DNA of 64,000 nucleotides from NCBI GenBank assembly GCA_019636235.1, contig JAHBXW010000002.1:310001-374000 (forward strand), given 5' to 3'. The notes beneath the pieces are model-generated. The model ran no database searches and was not told the DNA's origin. It worked only from the letters and a program-made list of their open reading frames with translations. The stretch comes from Planctomyces sp. GTDB taxonomy: Bacteria > Planctomycetota > Planctomycetia > Planctomycetales > Planctomycetaceae. Positions 8,288 to 17,560 of this stretch are shown here, piece after piece (position 1 is the stretch's first letter; each line of letters begins with the position of its first letter). Both the position numbers and the translations under genes were made by a program.

Positions 8288-10189
8288 ATGCGGGGTCTTG
8301 CGAAAGGCTGGTCATTCCGGCGCCTGGCGCCGAGGTGCCTGGCTGCGCTGGCGCTCAGCACGTGCGTCGGAAAGATCGTCGTTTCGAACGACGTCATCTG
8401 CGAGACGCCCGGCGCGACCTGTCGGACGGGGCCGACGGTCGTGGGCGGCGCGCCGGGCACGGTCTACGTCGATCGCCATGAATCCTTCATGGAGCGCATG
8501 CGGTCGATGCATCGCCGGATGTCGTGGAAGCACAACACGAATCACCACGACAAGATGTACTGGGATCTGCCCCCGTACTGGCTCCCGAACCACGGCTATT
8601 ACCAGACGACCTGGCGGCAGGGCGCCTGCTCGTACCCGCAGGAACTCTGCCCGTCCCCTCCGTTTTCGGTGATGGAGGGCAAGCCGCGACCGGTCGACAG
8701 CCCGGACTCGTCGCTGCTGCCGCTGCCGGAACCGCATCCGGTCGATTCTGACTACTCGCCGCCGCTCGCGCCCGACGCGGTCCCGATGCCGCCGAATCGT
8801 TCGCTGCCGAACGAATTCCCGGTCCCCGCGCAACCGAACGGGCCGTCCGGAGAGAATCCGGGGCCCGGCGCCGCCCAGCCGAATCCGTTCCTTCCGCCGC
8901 GGTCGCTCTCGGGACTGCGGATCGGCCTGCGGTTCGAAGACGAGGAACTCGCCCCGGAAGCGCCCGACGCGCCGGAGACGCGCCCCGCCGCAACGCCTTC
9001 CGGCAGGCTGGTCGACGTTCGCCCCGCGGCGAAGACTCCCAGGCCCAAGGCGCCCGCGGCGCCGGAACCCGAAATCGCCGCCGGCGTGCGGAACATCGCG
9101 CCCCCTGCGCCCGATGAAGCGTTTGAAACGCCGCAGTCGTTGTGGAATCCGCGGACTCAGCAGGCGATGGCACCGGAGGATCCGGGCGCCCGTTTGAGCA
9201 TCGACGACGCCGACTGGCAGTTCCCCTCGGAGCGTGTCGTCACGCCGACGACCGGCGCGGCCGCCCGACGGATTGTGCCGCCCGTCATCGAAGAACTGCC
9301 GCCGCCTCCGGCGTCCCCCCGGTCGCTTCCCGCCGAACTGCCGGCGAAGAGCGCCCAGGAGTCGCCTCCCGCCAGAGCGACGACCTCCTCCGCGCTGGCG
9401 CCCATTGGCGACGCCGACCTCGCCGACCTGCCGAGCACGCTGCAGCTGACGCCCGAAACCATCGACGAACGCGGCACGCCGCACGTCGCGGCGCCGACAT
9501 CGATCGCGAAGTCAGCAGCCACGCCGCTGCCGGTCGAGCAGCCGCGCTCCGCCGAACCGCCGGCCGCCATCGCGGCTGCAGTGCCGACATACGCGGCGAC
9601 TCCGGCCTCGTTTCCCAGCGCGCCGAAACGCGTTTCAGGCGATGCGCCATCCCTGACGCCGATCATTGCCACGCGATTCGCAGCGAAACCTCGGCCGGAA
9701 ACGCTGCCCTGCCTGGGCAGCCGGATCATGCCCGAACCGGTCCTGGCGTCGCCGCTGCAGTCGCAGCTCGCAAGCGCCATTCCGACGACCTCCAGGCAGA
9801 CCGCTCAGTCGCCGCTGCGTCTGACTTCCAGCGAGCAGCCTGGCCGAGTGCGGTTCGACGACGACGAAGATGCGGCGGAGTCCGGGCCGACCAGTCCTGT
9901 TCGTCCGGCCGCACGCCGAGTTCCGGAAGCTCGGACCGCCGCCGAACAATTCGGCGTCGATCAGGCGAACTCAACGCGTCTGCCGCAGCGGGCCGCGTCG
10001 GCTCCGCCGATGGCGATTCCCCAGGACGAGCCTGCCGGGCTGATCGAACTCGATCTCGATGAGCCGGAGACGCCGAAGGAGTCCGAACCGCAGGCGCCGA
10101 ATCCGTTGCCGTTCCTGACGTCCGGCGATAAGGCTGCCGATTCTTCGGAACTCGGAGCGCTGCTGCACCTCGACGATTTCGAGGACTGA
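8288..10189 (+). CDS. Secreted Pro/Ala-rich hypothetical protein
   Basis: 633 residues from ATG 8288, preceded by AGGGAGG at good spacing. The N-terminus is a signal sequence (RRLAPRCLAALALSTCVG). A short folded-looking section with His, Trp and Tyr follows (about 60-130: NHHDKMYWDLPPYWLPNHGY). The remainder is a long Pro/Ala/Glu-rich, low-complexity region typical of extended envelope or wall-spanning proteins. The acidic tail ends LLHLDDFED. No enzymatic motif was seen. It is the third gene of the rightward group beginning with the export lipoprotein, so an envelope role in export is inferred. Confidence 0.7.
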   Translation: MRGLAKGWSFRRLAPRCLAALALSTCVGKIVVSNDVICETPGATCRTGPTVVGGAPGTVYVDRHESFMERMRSMHRRMSWKHNTNHHDKMYWDLPPYWLPNHGYYQTTWRQGACSYPQELCPSPPFSVMEGKPRPVDSPDSSLLPLPEPHPVDSDYSPPLAPDAVPMPPNRSLPNEFPVPAQPNGPSGENPGPGAAQPNPFLPPRSLSGLRIGLRFEDEELAPEAPDAPETRPAATPSGRLVDVRPAAKTPRPKAPAAPEPEIAAGVRNIAPPAPDEAFETPQSLWNPRTQQAMAPEDPGARLSIDDADWQFPSERVVTPTTGAAARRIVPPVIEELPPPPASPRSLPAELPAKSAQESPPARATTSSALAPIGDADLADLPSTLQLTPETIDERGTPHVAAPTSIAKSAATPLPVEQPRSAEPPAAIAAAVPTYAATPASFPSAPKRVSGDAPSLTPIIATRFAAKPRPETLPCLGSRIMPEPVLASPLQSQLASAIPTTSRQTAQSPLRLTSSEQPGRVRFDDDEDAAESGPTSPVRPAARRVPEARTAAEQFGVDQANSTRLPQRAASAPPMAIPQDEPAGLIELDLDEPETPKESEPQAPNPLPFLTSGDKAADSSELGALLHLDDFED

Positions 10190-10778
10190 CCGGGGGGGCC
10201 GACGGTCCTCCGGGCATTGATCGCTGTCGGCCGCCTCTCGCGGCTTCGCGGCTGGGTTCCCGCGCGTCCGAACGCATCGGCCGACGCCGATGGCCCATCG
10301 CGGCGTTTCGCGGCAACCCGCCTTCGAGTGTCTGAACTCGCGGCACGCGCTGTTCTGGAGCGCCGCGGGTGCGTGGCGACTTTCAGCGGCCGCTTCCGAC
10401 TGCTGGCGCCCGGGGCGCAGCACATCGCCGCACTGCGTCGAGCGATTCCGTGCGCGCTGATTTCCCACAACTTTTCATCAGGACTTCCGATTCGGGTGCT
10501 TCCCGAATTCGTTCTCAGGAATCATGATGCTTCTCATCTGCGGGTTGTTCCTTTTTTGCAACACGAGACATCCATCCGCCGCCGCCGCACTGATTGCGGG
10601 CTGCGGAACTGTGGGCTAGGTTCGAATGAGCCAGTTGACCGGGCCAAGACTCCGGGGTGGCGACCGTCATCCAGTGAGACGACTGCGCAACAACCTGCGA
10701 CCTGGGTGGCGTCACCCAGAAGAACGGAGTGCGCGCGGAGCGGGGCTCGGCAATTCTTTGCAACTGATTTGATGTCAA
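10190..10778. other. Gap upstream of fcl with two small hairpins
   Basis: 589 bases with no supported gene. ATTCGGG/CCCGAAT at 10490-10508 (5-base loop) could be a weak terminator-like hairpin, but no T tract follows. CTGGGTG/CACCCAG at 10702-10719 (4-base loop) lies 60 bases before the fcl start. An imperfect copy of that element, GGGTGGCG...GTCATCCAG, sits at 10655-10674. Confidence 0.35.
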
Positions 10779-11726
10779 GTGCTTACGTCTGATTCCAAGG
10801 TATTCGTCACCGGCCATCGCGGCCTCGTCGGCTCGGCTATCGTCCGCCGACTGACCGCCGCGGGGTGCGGCGCCGTCCTGACCGCCGGGCGGGACGCGCT
10901 GGATCTTCGCGATCAGCGGGCCGTCGATGACTGGTTCGACCGCGAACGCCCCGAGTTCGTGTTCCACGTCGCCGGCAAAGTCGGGGGCATCTGGGCCAAC
11001 TCCACGCAGCCGGCGGAGTTCCTGTACGACAACCTGATGATGCACGCCACCGTGCTCCGCGCGGCCTGGCGGACCGGCGTCCGCAAACTGCTGTACCTGG
11101 GCAGCTCCTGCATCTATCCCCGCGACTGTCCCCAGCCGATCCGCGAAGACGCCCTGCTGTCCGGGCCGCTGGAACGCACCAACGACGCCTACGCGATCGC
11201 CAAGATCGCCGGTCTGATGTCGTGCGACGCCTATCGCCGGCAGTACGGCTGCAACTTCATCTCGGCCATGCCGACCAACCTGTACGGGCCCAATGACAAC
11301 TTTCACCCGCAGCACGCCCATGTTCTGCCGGCTCTGATCCGCCGGTTTCACGAGGCCCGGCTGAGCGGCGTGCGGGACGTGACGATCTGGGGCACCGGCC
11401 GGCCGCGGCGCGAGTTCCTGCACGTGGACGACCTGGCCGACGCCTGCGTGTTCCTGATGCAGAACTACGATGACCCGGGGCCGATCAACGTCGGCTGCGG
11501 CGAGGACGTGACGATCCGCGAACTCGCGGAGACGATTCGCGACATCGTCCATCCGGACGCGTCGCTGACGTTCGACGCCTCAAAGCCGGACGGCACGCCT
11601 CGGAAACTGCTGGATGTGACCCGGCTGCACGCGCTCGGCTGGCGGCATCGGATGCCGTTGTCGGAGGGTCTGCAGTCGACCTATCGCTGGTTTCTGGAAC
11701 ACAGTGACCAACTTCGATCCCACTGA
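10779..11726 (+). CDS. fcl: GDP-L-fucose synthase
   Basis: Converts GDP-4-keto-6-deoxy-D-mannose to GDP-L-fucose by epimerisation and NADPH-dependent reduction in the cytoplasm. 315 residues from a GTG start. It is a short-chain dehydrogenase fold with nucleotide motif TGHRGLVG (11-18), a Ser in GSSCIYP, the YAIAK catalytic Tyr138/Lys142 pair, and the family stretch [19 protein letters not shown]. Length matches the family. The substrate would come from the gmd products at 16393 and 19309. The gene opens the rightward biosynthetic cluster, separated from gmd by four unrelated genes. Confidence 0.93.
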   Translation: MLTSDSKVFVTGHRGLVGSAIVRRLTAAGCGAVLTAGRDALDLRDQRAVDDWFDRERPEFVFHVAGKVGGIWANSTQPAEFLYDNLMMHATVLRAAWRTGVRKLLYLGSSCIYPRDCPQPIREDALLSGPLERTNDAYAIAKIAGLMSCDAYRRQYGCNFISAMPTNLYGPNDNFHPQHAHVLPALIRRFHEARLSGVRDVTIWGTGRPRREFLHVDDLADACVFLMQNYDDPGPINVGCGEDVTIRELAETIRDIVHPDASLTFDASKPDGTPRKLLDVTRLHALGWRHRMPLSEGLQSTYRWFLEHSDQLRSH

Positions 11727-11746
11727 ACGCAGCCGGGGCCAGCGCG

Positions 11747-12727
11747 TTGCTCGAACGACACTTGACGCTGTGGCTGACGCTGTTGTCGGCGCTCGCGTTC
11801 TGGTGGCCGTGGGGGGCGCTGGACCCGTTTGTGGCCGCGCGTCCGGCGGTTCCGTGGATGATCGCCGTGACAATGTTCCTGGTCGGCTGCCTGATGCGGC
11901 CGCGCGAGGTGGACGACCTCGTCCGGCGCTGGCCGGTGGTGCTGTTCGGCACGGGCGTGCAGTACACGGCGATGCCGCTGCTGGGCTGGCTGTGCGCGAC
12001 GTCGCTGCCGCTCAGCCCGGAATTGCGGCTGGGCGTGATCGTGGCCGCCTGCGTGCCGGACGCGATGGCCTCCGGCGCGGTGACGGTCATCGCCCGGGGG
12101 AATGTGAGCTATTCGGTGAGCCTGACAATCGGCAGCACGCTGCTGTCGCCGATCGTGGCGCCGCTGGCGATGCGCTGGGCCGCGGGCACGACGTTTCCCG
12201 TCGACGCGGGGGAAGTCGGCATGACATTGATGCTGCAGGTGGTGGGTCCTGTGCTGGCCGGACACTTCATCTGCCGGCGGCTGGGGGAATCGAGCCGGCT
12301 GGCGCGCTGGAGTTCGACGTCCGCCAACCTTGCGATTCTGTGGATCATCGCGGTCGTGGTGGGATTGAACCGGGCGAGAATCGGCGAGTTGTTCGGCAGC
12401 GGCGTGCGGGGCGAAGCGGTTCCGCTGATCGCCGCGCTGCTGGGCCTGAATTTGCTGGGCTATGTGGCGGGCTACGCGGCCGGAGCGGCGGGACGTCTCG
12501 ACGAGCCGAAGCGCCGGGCGCTGAGCATTTCGGTCGGCCTGCAGAACGCCGGGCTGGGCACGGCCCTGATCCTGACGGTGTTTCCGGATCAGCCCGCGGC
12601 GGCGATACCCACAGCGTTGTACACCTTCGGATCGATGTGGACCGGGACGCTGCTGGCCCAATGGTGGTCGCGGAGGCCGGTAGTGGCGCCGGAGCCGGTC
12701 GCCCTCGAATCCGGGGCGGAGGGCTGA
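11747..12727 (+). CDS. Bile acid:sodium symporter (BASS) family transporter
   Basis: 326 residues from a TTG start, nearly all membrane: about nine or ten hydrophobic helices. Typical features of the SBF/BASS fold are present, such as CVPDAMASGAVTVIARGN and ISVGLQNAGLGTALIL, the conserved crossover-helix regions. Members import organic acids and related solutes with sodium. It begins 20 bases after fcl and is followed by a class II aldolase-family gene, so the imported substrate may be a sugar acid or aldehyde; this is inference. The substrate cannot be read from the sequence. Confidence 0.8.
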   Translation: MLERHLTLWLTLLSALAFWWPWGALDPFVAARPAVPWMIAVTMFLVGCLMRPREVDDLVRRWPVVLFGTGVQYTAMPLLGWLCATSLPLSPELRLGVIVAACVPDAMASGAVTVIARGNVSYSVSLTIGSTLLSPIVAPLAMRWAAGTTFPVDAGEVGMTLMLQVVGPVLAGHFICRRLGESSRLARWSSTSANLAILWIIAVVVGLNRARIGELFGSGVRGEAVPLIAALLGLNLLGYVAGYAAGAAGRLDEPKRRALSISVGLQNAGLGTALILTVFPDQPAAAIPTALYTFGSMWTGTLLAQWWSRRPVVAPEPVALESGAEG

Positions 12728-12733
12728 CCGCGC

Positions 12734-14017
12734 ATGACTGATCTCGCCCATCCGCGCGATGCGATCCTGGCGACGATGGACCGCATCTATCGATATCGAA
12801 TGACGACCACGTCCGGCGGCAACATCTCGCTGCGGGATGAGGCCGGGGATGTATGGATCACTCCGGCGCGGCTCGACAAGGGGGCGCTGCGGCGGACGGA
12901 TGTCGTCCGGGTCCGCGCCTCGGGCGACTTTGAGGGGGACATTCGGCCGTCGTCCGAGTTGCCGTTTCACCAGGCGATCTACGCGGCGCGGCCCGACATC
13001 CGCGCCATCGTCCACGCCCATCCGGCGGCGCTCGTGGCGTTCAGCATGGCCCGCATGACGCCCGAGACGCGGCTGTTTCCGCAGTCCTGGCACGTCTGCG
13101 GCGAACCGGGCTTCGCCCCCTATGCGTTGCCCGGCAGCGCGAAGCTGGGCGAGAACATCGCCGAGCAGTTTCGCCGGGGCTACAACGCCGTCGTGCTCGA
13201 GAACCATGGCGTCGTCGTCGGCGCGGGAACGCTGGCCGAGGCCTTTCAGCGGTTCGAAGCTCTGGAGTTCGTGGCGCAAACGGCCATCCGGGCGCGAACG
13301 CTGGGCGAGGCCCGGGCGCTGTCGCCCAAGGAGCTCGACCTGCCGCAGCAGCGGCGGCTCGACTTCCGCGGCGTCCCCCGCGCGGCCCCATCGAGCAATG
13401 AACGCGAACTCCGTCGACAGGTCAGCGAGTTCGTTCGTCGCGGTTGCCAGCAGCGGCTGCTGATCAGCACGGAAGGCAGCTTTTCCGCGAGTCTGTCGGC
13501 CGAAGAGTTTCTGATCACGCCGTCGCAGCAGGACCGGTTTCAGGTCGGGCCGCAGGATCTCGTGTGGGTTCGGGGGGATGACTGCGAACTCGGGCGGCAG
13601 CCGAGTCGGGCCAGCCGCTGCCACCAGGCGATCTACGCCAAGCACCCCGACGTGCAGGCGATCTGCTTCGCGCATCCGGTGCATGCGACGGCGTTCAGCG
13701 TCACCGGGACATCCCTCGACAGCCGGACGATCCCCGAGAGCTACATTGTCCTCCGCGACATTGCCAGAATCCCGTTCGGACTGCCGTACCAGAACGGCGC
13801 AGCGGTCGCCGACCTGGTGTCCGCCAGGCAGCCGGCGGCCCTCCTCGATCACGATGGCGTGCTGGTGCTCGGCGCCAGCGTGCTGGACGCGTTCGACCGG
13901 CTGGAAGTGATGGAAGCGACGGCCGAGGCGTTGATCTTCAGCCGCCGGATTGGCGAAGCGAGCCCGATGCCGGATCGGGTGATCGCCGAACTCCGGGACC
14001 ACTTTCTCAAGGACTGA
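12734..14017 (+). CDS. Duplicated class II aldolase/adducin-domain protein
   Basis: 427 residues containing two class II aldolase domains in tandem. Domain 1 (about 1-200) has the complete zinc/catalytic set: SGGNIS, SSELPFHQ (catalytic Glu), HAHP and ENHG. Domain 2 (about 220-425) keeps the fold (CHQAIYAKHP, FAHPVHA, DHDGVLV) but has GSFSAS for GNIS and SRASRCHQ where the Glu should be, so it is probably non-catalytic. Single-domain members cleave L-fuculose-1-phosphate or L-ribulose-5-phosphate-type substrates. It follows the BASS transporter by 6 bases. Substrate unknown; fuculose phosphate is plausible given the neighbours. Confidence 0.82.
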   Translation: MTDLAHPRDAILATMDRIYRYRMTTTSGGNISLRDEAGDVWITPARLDKGALRRTDVVRVRASGDFEGDIRPSSELPFHQAIYAARPDIRAIVHAHPAALVAFSMARMTPETRLFPQSWHVCGEPGFAPYALPGSAKLGENIAEQFRRGYNAVVLENHGVVVGAGTLAEAFQRFEALEFVAQTAIRARTLGEARALSPKELDLPQQRRLDFRGVPRAAPSSNERELRRQVSEFVRRGCQQRLLISTEGSFSASLSAEEFLITPSQQDRFQVGPQDLVWVRGDDCELGRQPSRASRCHQAIYAKHPDVQAICFAHPVHATAFSVTGTSLDSRTIPESYIVLRDIARIPFGLPYQNGAAVADLVSARQPAALLDHDGVLVLGASVLDAFDRLEVMEATAEALIFSRRIGEASPMPDRVIAELRDHFLKD

Positions 14018-14021
14018 CAGC

Positions 14022-15269
14022 ATGCGGCAAACATTCTGTCGGACTGCGATGGGCTTCGCCTGCGGGGCGTGGCTGGCGCTGGCGTCGGCCGCGGAGGCGC
14101 AGGTCGGCGAAGTCCCGGCGGCGCTGCGGGAACGTCTCCAGCTGTCGGAGTTTTACGGCAGGCATCTCGATGTGCTGGGCATTCCCATCATCGCCTCCGG
14201 GGACGTGTCGGACGTGGCGCTGCAGGAGGCCGGTCATCTGGTGATGAAGATGCTGGAGCACCGTCCGGATGTCGCGGCGGCGATCGCGGAATCCGGGGTG
14301 CGGATCGCCATCATGGCGCCGAATCAATTCACGACCGACATCCCCGAGCATTCGGATCTGACGCCGGCGGCCTACTGGAACCGCCGCGCCCGGGGCCTGG
14401 GGGCGACGCACGTCAGGCCGGCCGTCAGTTGCGGCGAGGAGAACCTGCTGTGCCTGCCGGGCGATCCCTATGCCGCGGAGAACATCCTGATTCACGAGTT
14501 TGGCCACGTGATCCATCAGATCGGGATGGGGGGCGTCGACCGGACGTGGGATCGACGGCTGCGGGAAACCTACGAGCAGGCCCTCGCCGAGGACCTGTGG
14601 AAGGGAACCTACGCGGCCAGCAATCATTCGGAATACTGGGCCGAGGCCGTGCAGTCGTGGTTCGACACGAATCGTGAGAATGACGCGCAGCACAACCATG
14701 TGAACACGCGGGACGAACTCCGCGAGTACGATCCGCGGCTGGCGGAGTTGTGCGCGGACGTGCTGGGCGATGGCGACTGGCGGTACGTGCGGCCGCGCGA
14801 CCGGACGCCGCCGTCGCCGCACTTCGAGGGTTTCGACGTGGCGTCGCGACCGGCCTTTGAATGGCCGGCGGAACTGCTGGCCGCCGCCGCGGAAGCTGGC
14901 GAACCGACGCGCACGCGGATTCCGGCCGGAGCCGCTCCGCTGGTCCCGAGGCCGCCGGACGCCAGCAATCCGCCGCGTTCTGTATCAGGCGGCGAGGCCG
15001 CCACGCTGTGGATCCGCAATCGGATGTCGACTCCCGCGCGACTGGACTGGATCGACTTCGACGGCCAGTCGCAGAGTTACGGCACAGTGCCGTCCGGCGG
15101 AGTGCATGAACAGTCGACGTTTACGAAACACGTCTGGCGGCTGACGGTCGCTGACGACGACGTGCGCGAGTACGTCGTCGATGGCGCCCGGAGTCGCATC
15201 GTGCTGGACGCCAGCGCCGGCGAAGCCGACGGCGACAAAGCGAATCAGGACGGAACCCAGGACCGCTGA
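14022..15269 (+). CDS. Secreted zincin metalloprotease-like protein with C-terminal VHL-beta-like domain
   Basis: 415 residues with a signal peptide (cleavage near ASAAEAQ). The HEFGH zinc motif at 158-162 is followed about 50 residues on by NHSEYWAEAVQSW, whose Glu could be the third ligand as in gluzincins. The C-terminal part (about 328-383) has IRNRMSTPARLDWIDFDG, a YGTVPSGG turn and TFTKHVWRLT. This closely follows the beta-domain pattern of the VHL tumour suppressor, which is known to occur in some bacterial proteins. It starts 4 bases after the aldolase stop, so it is cotranscribed. Substrate unknown. Confidence 0.72.
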   Translation: MRQTFCRTAMGFACGAWLALASAAEAQVGEVPAALRERLQLSEFYGRHLDVLGIPIIASGDVSDVALQEAGHLVMKMLEHRPDVAAAIAESGVRIAIMAPNQFTTDIPEHSDLTPAAYWNRRARGLGATHVRPAVSCGEENLLCLPGDPYAAENILIHEFGHVIHQIGMGGVDRTWDRRLRETYEQALAEDLWKGTYAASNHSEYWAEAVQSWFDTNRENDAQHNHVNTRDELREYDPRLAELCADVLGDGDWRYVRPRDRTPPSPHFEGFDVASRPAFEWPAELLAAAAEAGEPTRTRIPAGAAPLVPRPPDASNPPRSVSGGEAATLWIRNRMSTPARLDWIDFDGQSQSYGTVPSGGVHEQSTFTKHVWRLTVADDDVREYVVDGARSRIVLDASAGEADGDKANQDGTQDR

Positions 15270-15270
15270 C

Positions 15271-16311
15271 ATGCTGCCACAGGTCAAACTCGGACGGACG
15301 AACCTGCCGGTGAGCGCCATCGGTCTGGGGGGACTGTTCACGTCGTCCCTCGGACCGGGCTTCGAGGAAAGCCGCGCCGCCGTGCGGACTGCGGTCGAAC
15401 TGGGCATCACCTACATCGACACCGCCCCGGCATACGCGAACAGCGAAGAGGTCCTGGGACGCATCCTCCGCGACATCCACGCGCCCCTGGTGATCTCGAC
15501 GAAGCTCGGCGGCCGCCCGCAGCCGTTCCAGCCGCAGGACGCCCGTCAGCTCCGCGCCTCGGCGGAGGAGTCGTTGCGGCTTCTGGGCCGGGAGGTCATC
15601 GACGTCCTGTTCGTCCACGAGCCGGACCGACCGTTGCAGTACAACTGGTGGAGCGATCCGAAATCGGTCGATGGACCGGTCGTCGAAGTGCTGGAAGACC
15701 TCCAGCGGCGGGGCGTCGTCCGCCACACGGGTCTGGGCGGCACGACCTCGACCGAAATGGCGCACCTAATGCGAAGCGGCCGGTTCGACGTCGTCCTGAC
15801 GGCGTTCAACTATTCCGCGCTGTTCCGCGAGGCGGAGCGCGAAGTCCTCCCGGAGGCCCGGCGATCGAATCTGGGCGTCGTACTGGGCTCGGTCCTGCAG
15901 CAGGGCGCCCTGGGGCGCCGGTACGACGACGTCCTGCAGGCGACGCCCCGGCCGGCCTGGCTGTCCGAGGATCGGCGGCGGCAGCTCAAGGCCTTCTATG
16001 CGTTGCTGGACGAGGCGGGCATGCCGATCGCCGAGTTCTGCCTGCGGTTCGCGCTGTCGCGGCCGGACGTCACCGGCTCGGCGTGCGTGCTGATCGGGGC
16101 GAAGACGCCCTCACAGGTGGAAGAATCGGTCCGATCCGCGGCGAAAGGACCGCTGCCGGACGACTTGCTGCTGCGGGCGGACGAGATCGCCGCGATGGTG
16201 GTCAACCGCCCGTTCGAAGAGCCGATGATCCTGCCCTTGAACCGCCCCTGGGACTACTGGGGGCCGGGGCCGGCGAACATCGGCGCGGGCGCGCCGGTTG
16301 GCCGCCTGTGA
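15271..16311 (+). CDS. Aldo/keto reductase
   Basis: NAD(P)-dependent oxidoreductase, 346 residues, starting 1 base after the preceding stop. The catalytic tetrad is visible: Asp and Tyr in YIDTAPAYANSE, Lys in VISTKLGG and His in LFVHEPD. The C-terminal cofactor region with VLIGAKTPSQVEES is also clear. The pattern TAFNYSALFREAEREVLPEA resembles the D-threo-aldose 1-dehydrogenase/L-fucose dehydrogenase branch, but assignment at that level is uncertain. With the BASS transporter, aldolase and zincin genes it forms a compact insert between fcl and gmd. Confidence 0.82.
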   Translation: MLPQVKLGRTNLPVSAIGLGGLFTSSLGPGFEESRAAVRTAVELGITYIDTAPAYANSEEVLGRILRDIHAPLVISTKLGGRPQPFQPQDARQLRASAEESLRLLGREVIDVLFVHEPDRPLQYNWWSDPKSVDGPVVEVLEDLQRRGVVRHTGLGGTTSTEMAHLMRSGRFDVVLTAFNYSALFREAEREVLPEARRSNLGVVLGSVLQQGALGRRYDDVLQATPRPAWLSEDRRRQLKAFYALLDEAGMPIAEFCLRFALSRPDVTGSACVLIGAKTPSQVEESVRSAAKGPLPDDLLLRADEIAAMVVNRPFEEPMILPLNRPWDYWGPGPANIGAGAPVGRL

Positions 16312-16392
16312 GGTCCCGCTGACTGACATGGATGCGTCGCCGCGCCCCCCGGGGTTGGCGGCAGAATCAACCTGAAGGCCAAGTTTCCACGC

Positions 16393-17460
16393 ATGAATCG
16401 CTCTCGTCCTCCGAAGAACGGCAAGAAGGCACTGATCACCGGCATCACCGGGCAGGACGGCTCGTACCTGGCCGAGCTGCTGCTGGACAAAGGCTATGAG
16501 GTCTGGGGCGTGATCCGGCGGTCCAGCTCCTTTAATACCGGCCGCATCGACCACATCTACCAGGACCCGCACGAAGCGGACGTGCGGCTGCGGCTGGAAT
16601 ACGGCGACCTCAATGACTCCTCGTCGATCAACCGTCTGCTGAAGATCGTGCGGCCGGACGAGATCTACAACCTCGGCGCGCAGTCGCACGTGAAGGTGTC
16701 GTTCGAGATCCCCGAGTACTCGGGGGAGGTGACCGGCCTGGGGGCGGTGCGAATCCTCGAGGCGATGCGGGAACTTGATCTCGACGCCCGGTTCTACCAG
16801 GCCTCGTCCTCGGAACTGTACGGCAAGGTGCTCGAGACGCCGCAGACGGAGGACACGCCGTTCTACCCGCGCAGCCCGTACGCCTGCGCGAAGGCCTACG
16901 CGTTCCACATCACTCGAAACTACCGAGAGTCGTACGGGATGTTCGCCGTCAACGGCATCCTGTTCAACCACGAGTCTCCCCGCCGCGGCGCGACGTTTGT
17001 GACCCGCAAGATCACCCGCGCGATCGCCGCCATCAAACACGGCCGGCAGGACTGCCTGTACCTGGGCAACCTGGACGCCAAGCGCGACTGGGGCTTTGCC
17101 GGCGACTACGTCGAGGCCATGTGGCTGATGCTGCAGGTCGATGAGCCGGACGACTTCGTCATCGCGACGAACGAAACGCACACGGTCCGCGAGTTCTGCG
17201 ATCTCGCCTTCGCGCACGCGGGGATGCCCATCCGCTGGCAGGGGGACGGGGAAGCCGAGCACGCGATCGGACCGGACGGCAAACCGCTGATCCGCATCGA
17301 TCCCCGCTACTTCCGCCCGGCGGAGGTCGACCTGCTGCTGGGCGATCCGGCGAAAGCCCGCCGCAAGCTGGGCTGGGAGCCGAAAGTCCGGTTCGAGGGG
17401 CTGGTGAAGATGATGGTCGACGCCGATCTGGAACTGGCCCGCGCGGGCCGCGTCGAGTGA
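16393..17460 (+). CDS. gmd: GDP-mannose 4,6-dehydratase (copy 1)
   Basis: Makes GDP-4-keto-6-deoxy-D-mannose, the precursor of GDP-fucose, from GDP-mannose. 355 residues. NADP-binding [12 protein letters not shown], the [15 protein letters not shown] family signature, [20 protein letters not shown] and the YACAK catalytic motif are all present, as are NHESPRRG and [12 protein letters not shown]. This is the more canonical of two gmd-like genes in the window; the other is at 19309-20340. It supplies fcl at 10779. Confidence 0.95.
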   Translation: MNRSRPPKNGKKALITGITGQDGSYLAELLLDKGYEVWGVIRRSSSFNTGRIDHIYQDPHEADVRLRLEYGDLNDSSSINRLLKIVRPDEIYNLGAQSHVKVSFEIPEYSGEVTGLGAVRILEAMRELDLDARFYQASSSELYGKVLETPQTEDTPFYPRSPYACAKAYAFHITRNYRESYGMFAVNGILFNHESPRRGATFVTRKITRAIAAIKHGRQDCLYLGNLDAKRDWGFAGDYVEAMWLMLQVDEPDDFVIATNETHTVREFCDLAFAHAGMPIRWQGDGEAEHAIGPDGKPLIRIDPRYFRPAEVDLLLGDPAKARRKLGWEPKVRFEGLVKMMVDADLELARAGRVE

Positions 17461-17560
17461 TGCTGACTGGAATGCAATCGCTTCAACGCGCCTGGGTCGC
17501 CGCTCGCCGCGTCCCGGCCCCGAAACCAAGAGTCCGATTGTCCGCGAAGGAGTGACCGCC

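Noticed and set aside
10490-10508. Terminator after the Pro/Ala-rich gene
   Set aside because: The 7-bp hairpin has no T tract and lies 300 bases past the stop; kept only as a note in the gap entry.
11681-14023. A 780-codon open frame on the minus strand
   Set aside because: Antisense to the BASS and aldolase genes, which have clear domains; the minus translation is Arg/His/Pro-rich.
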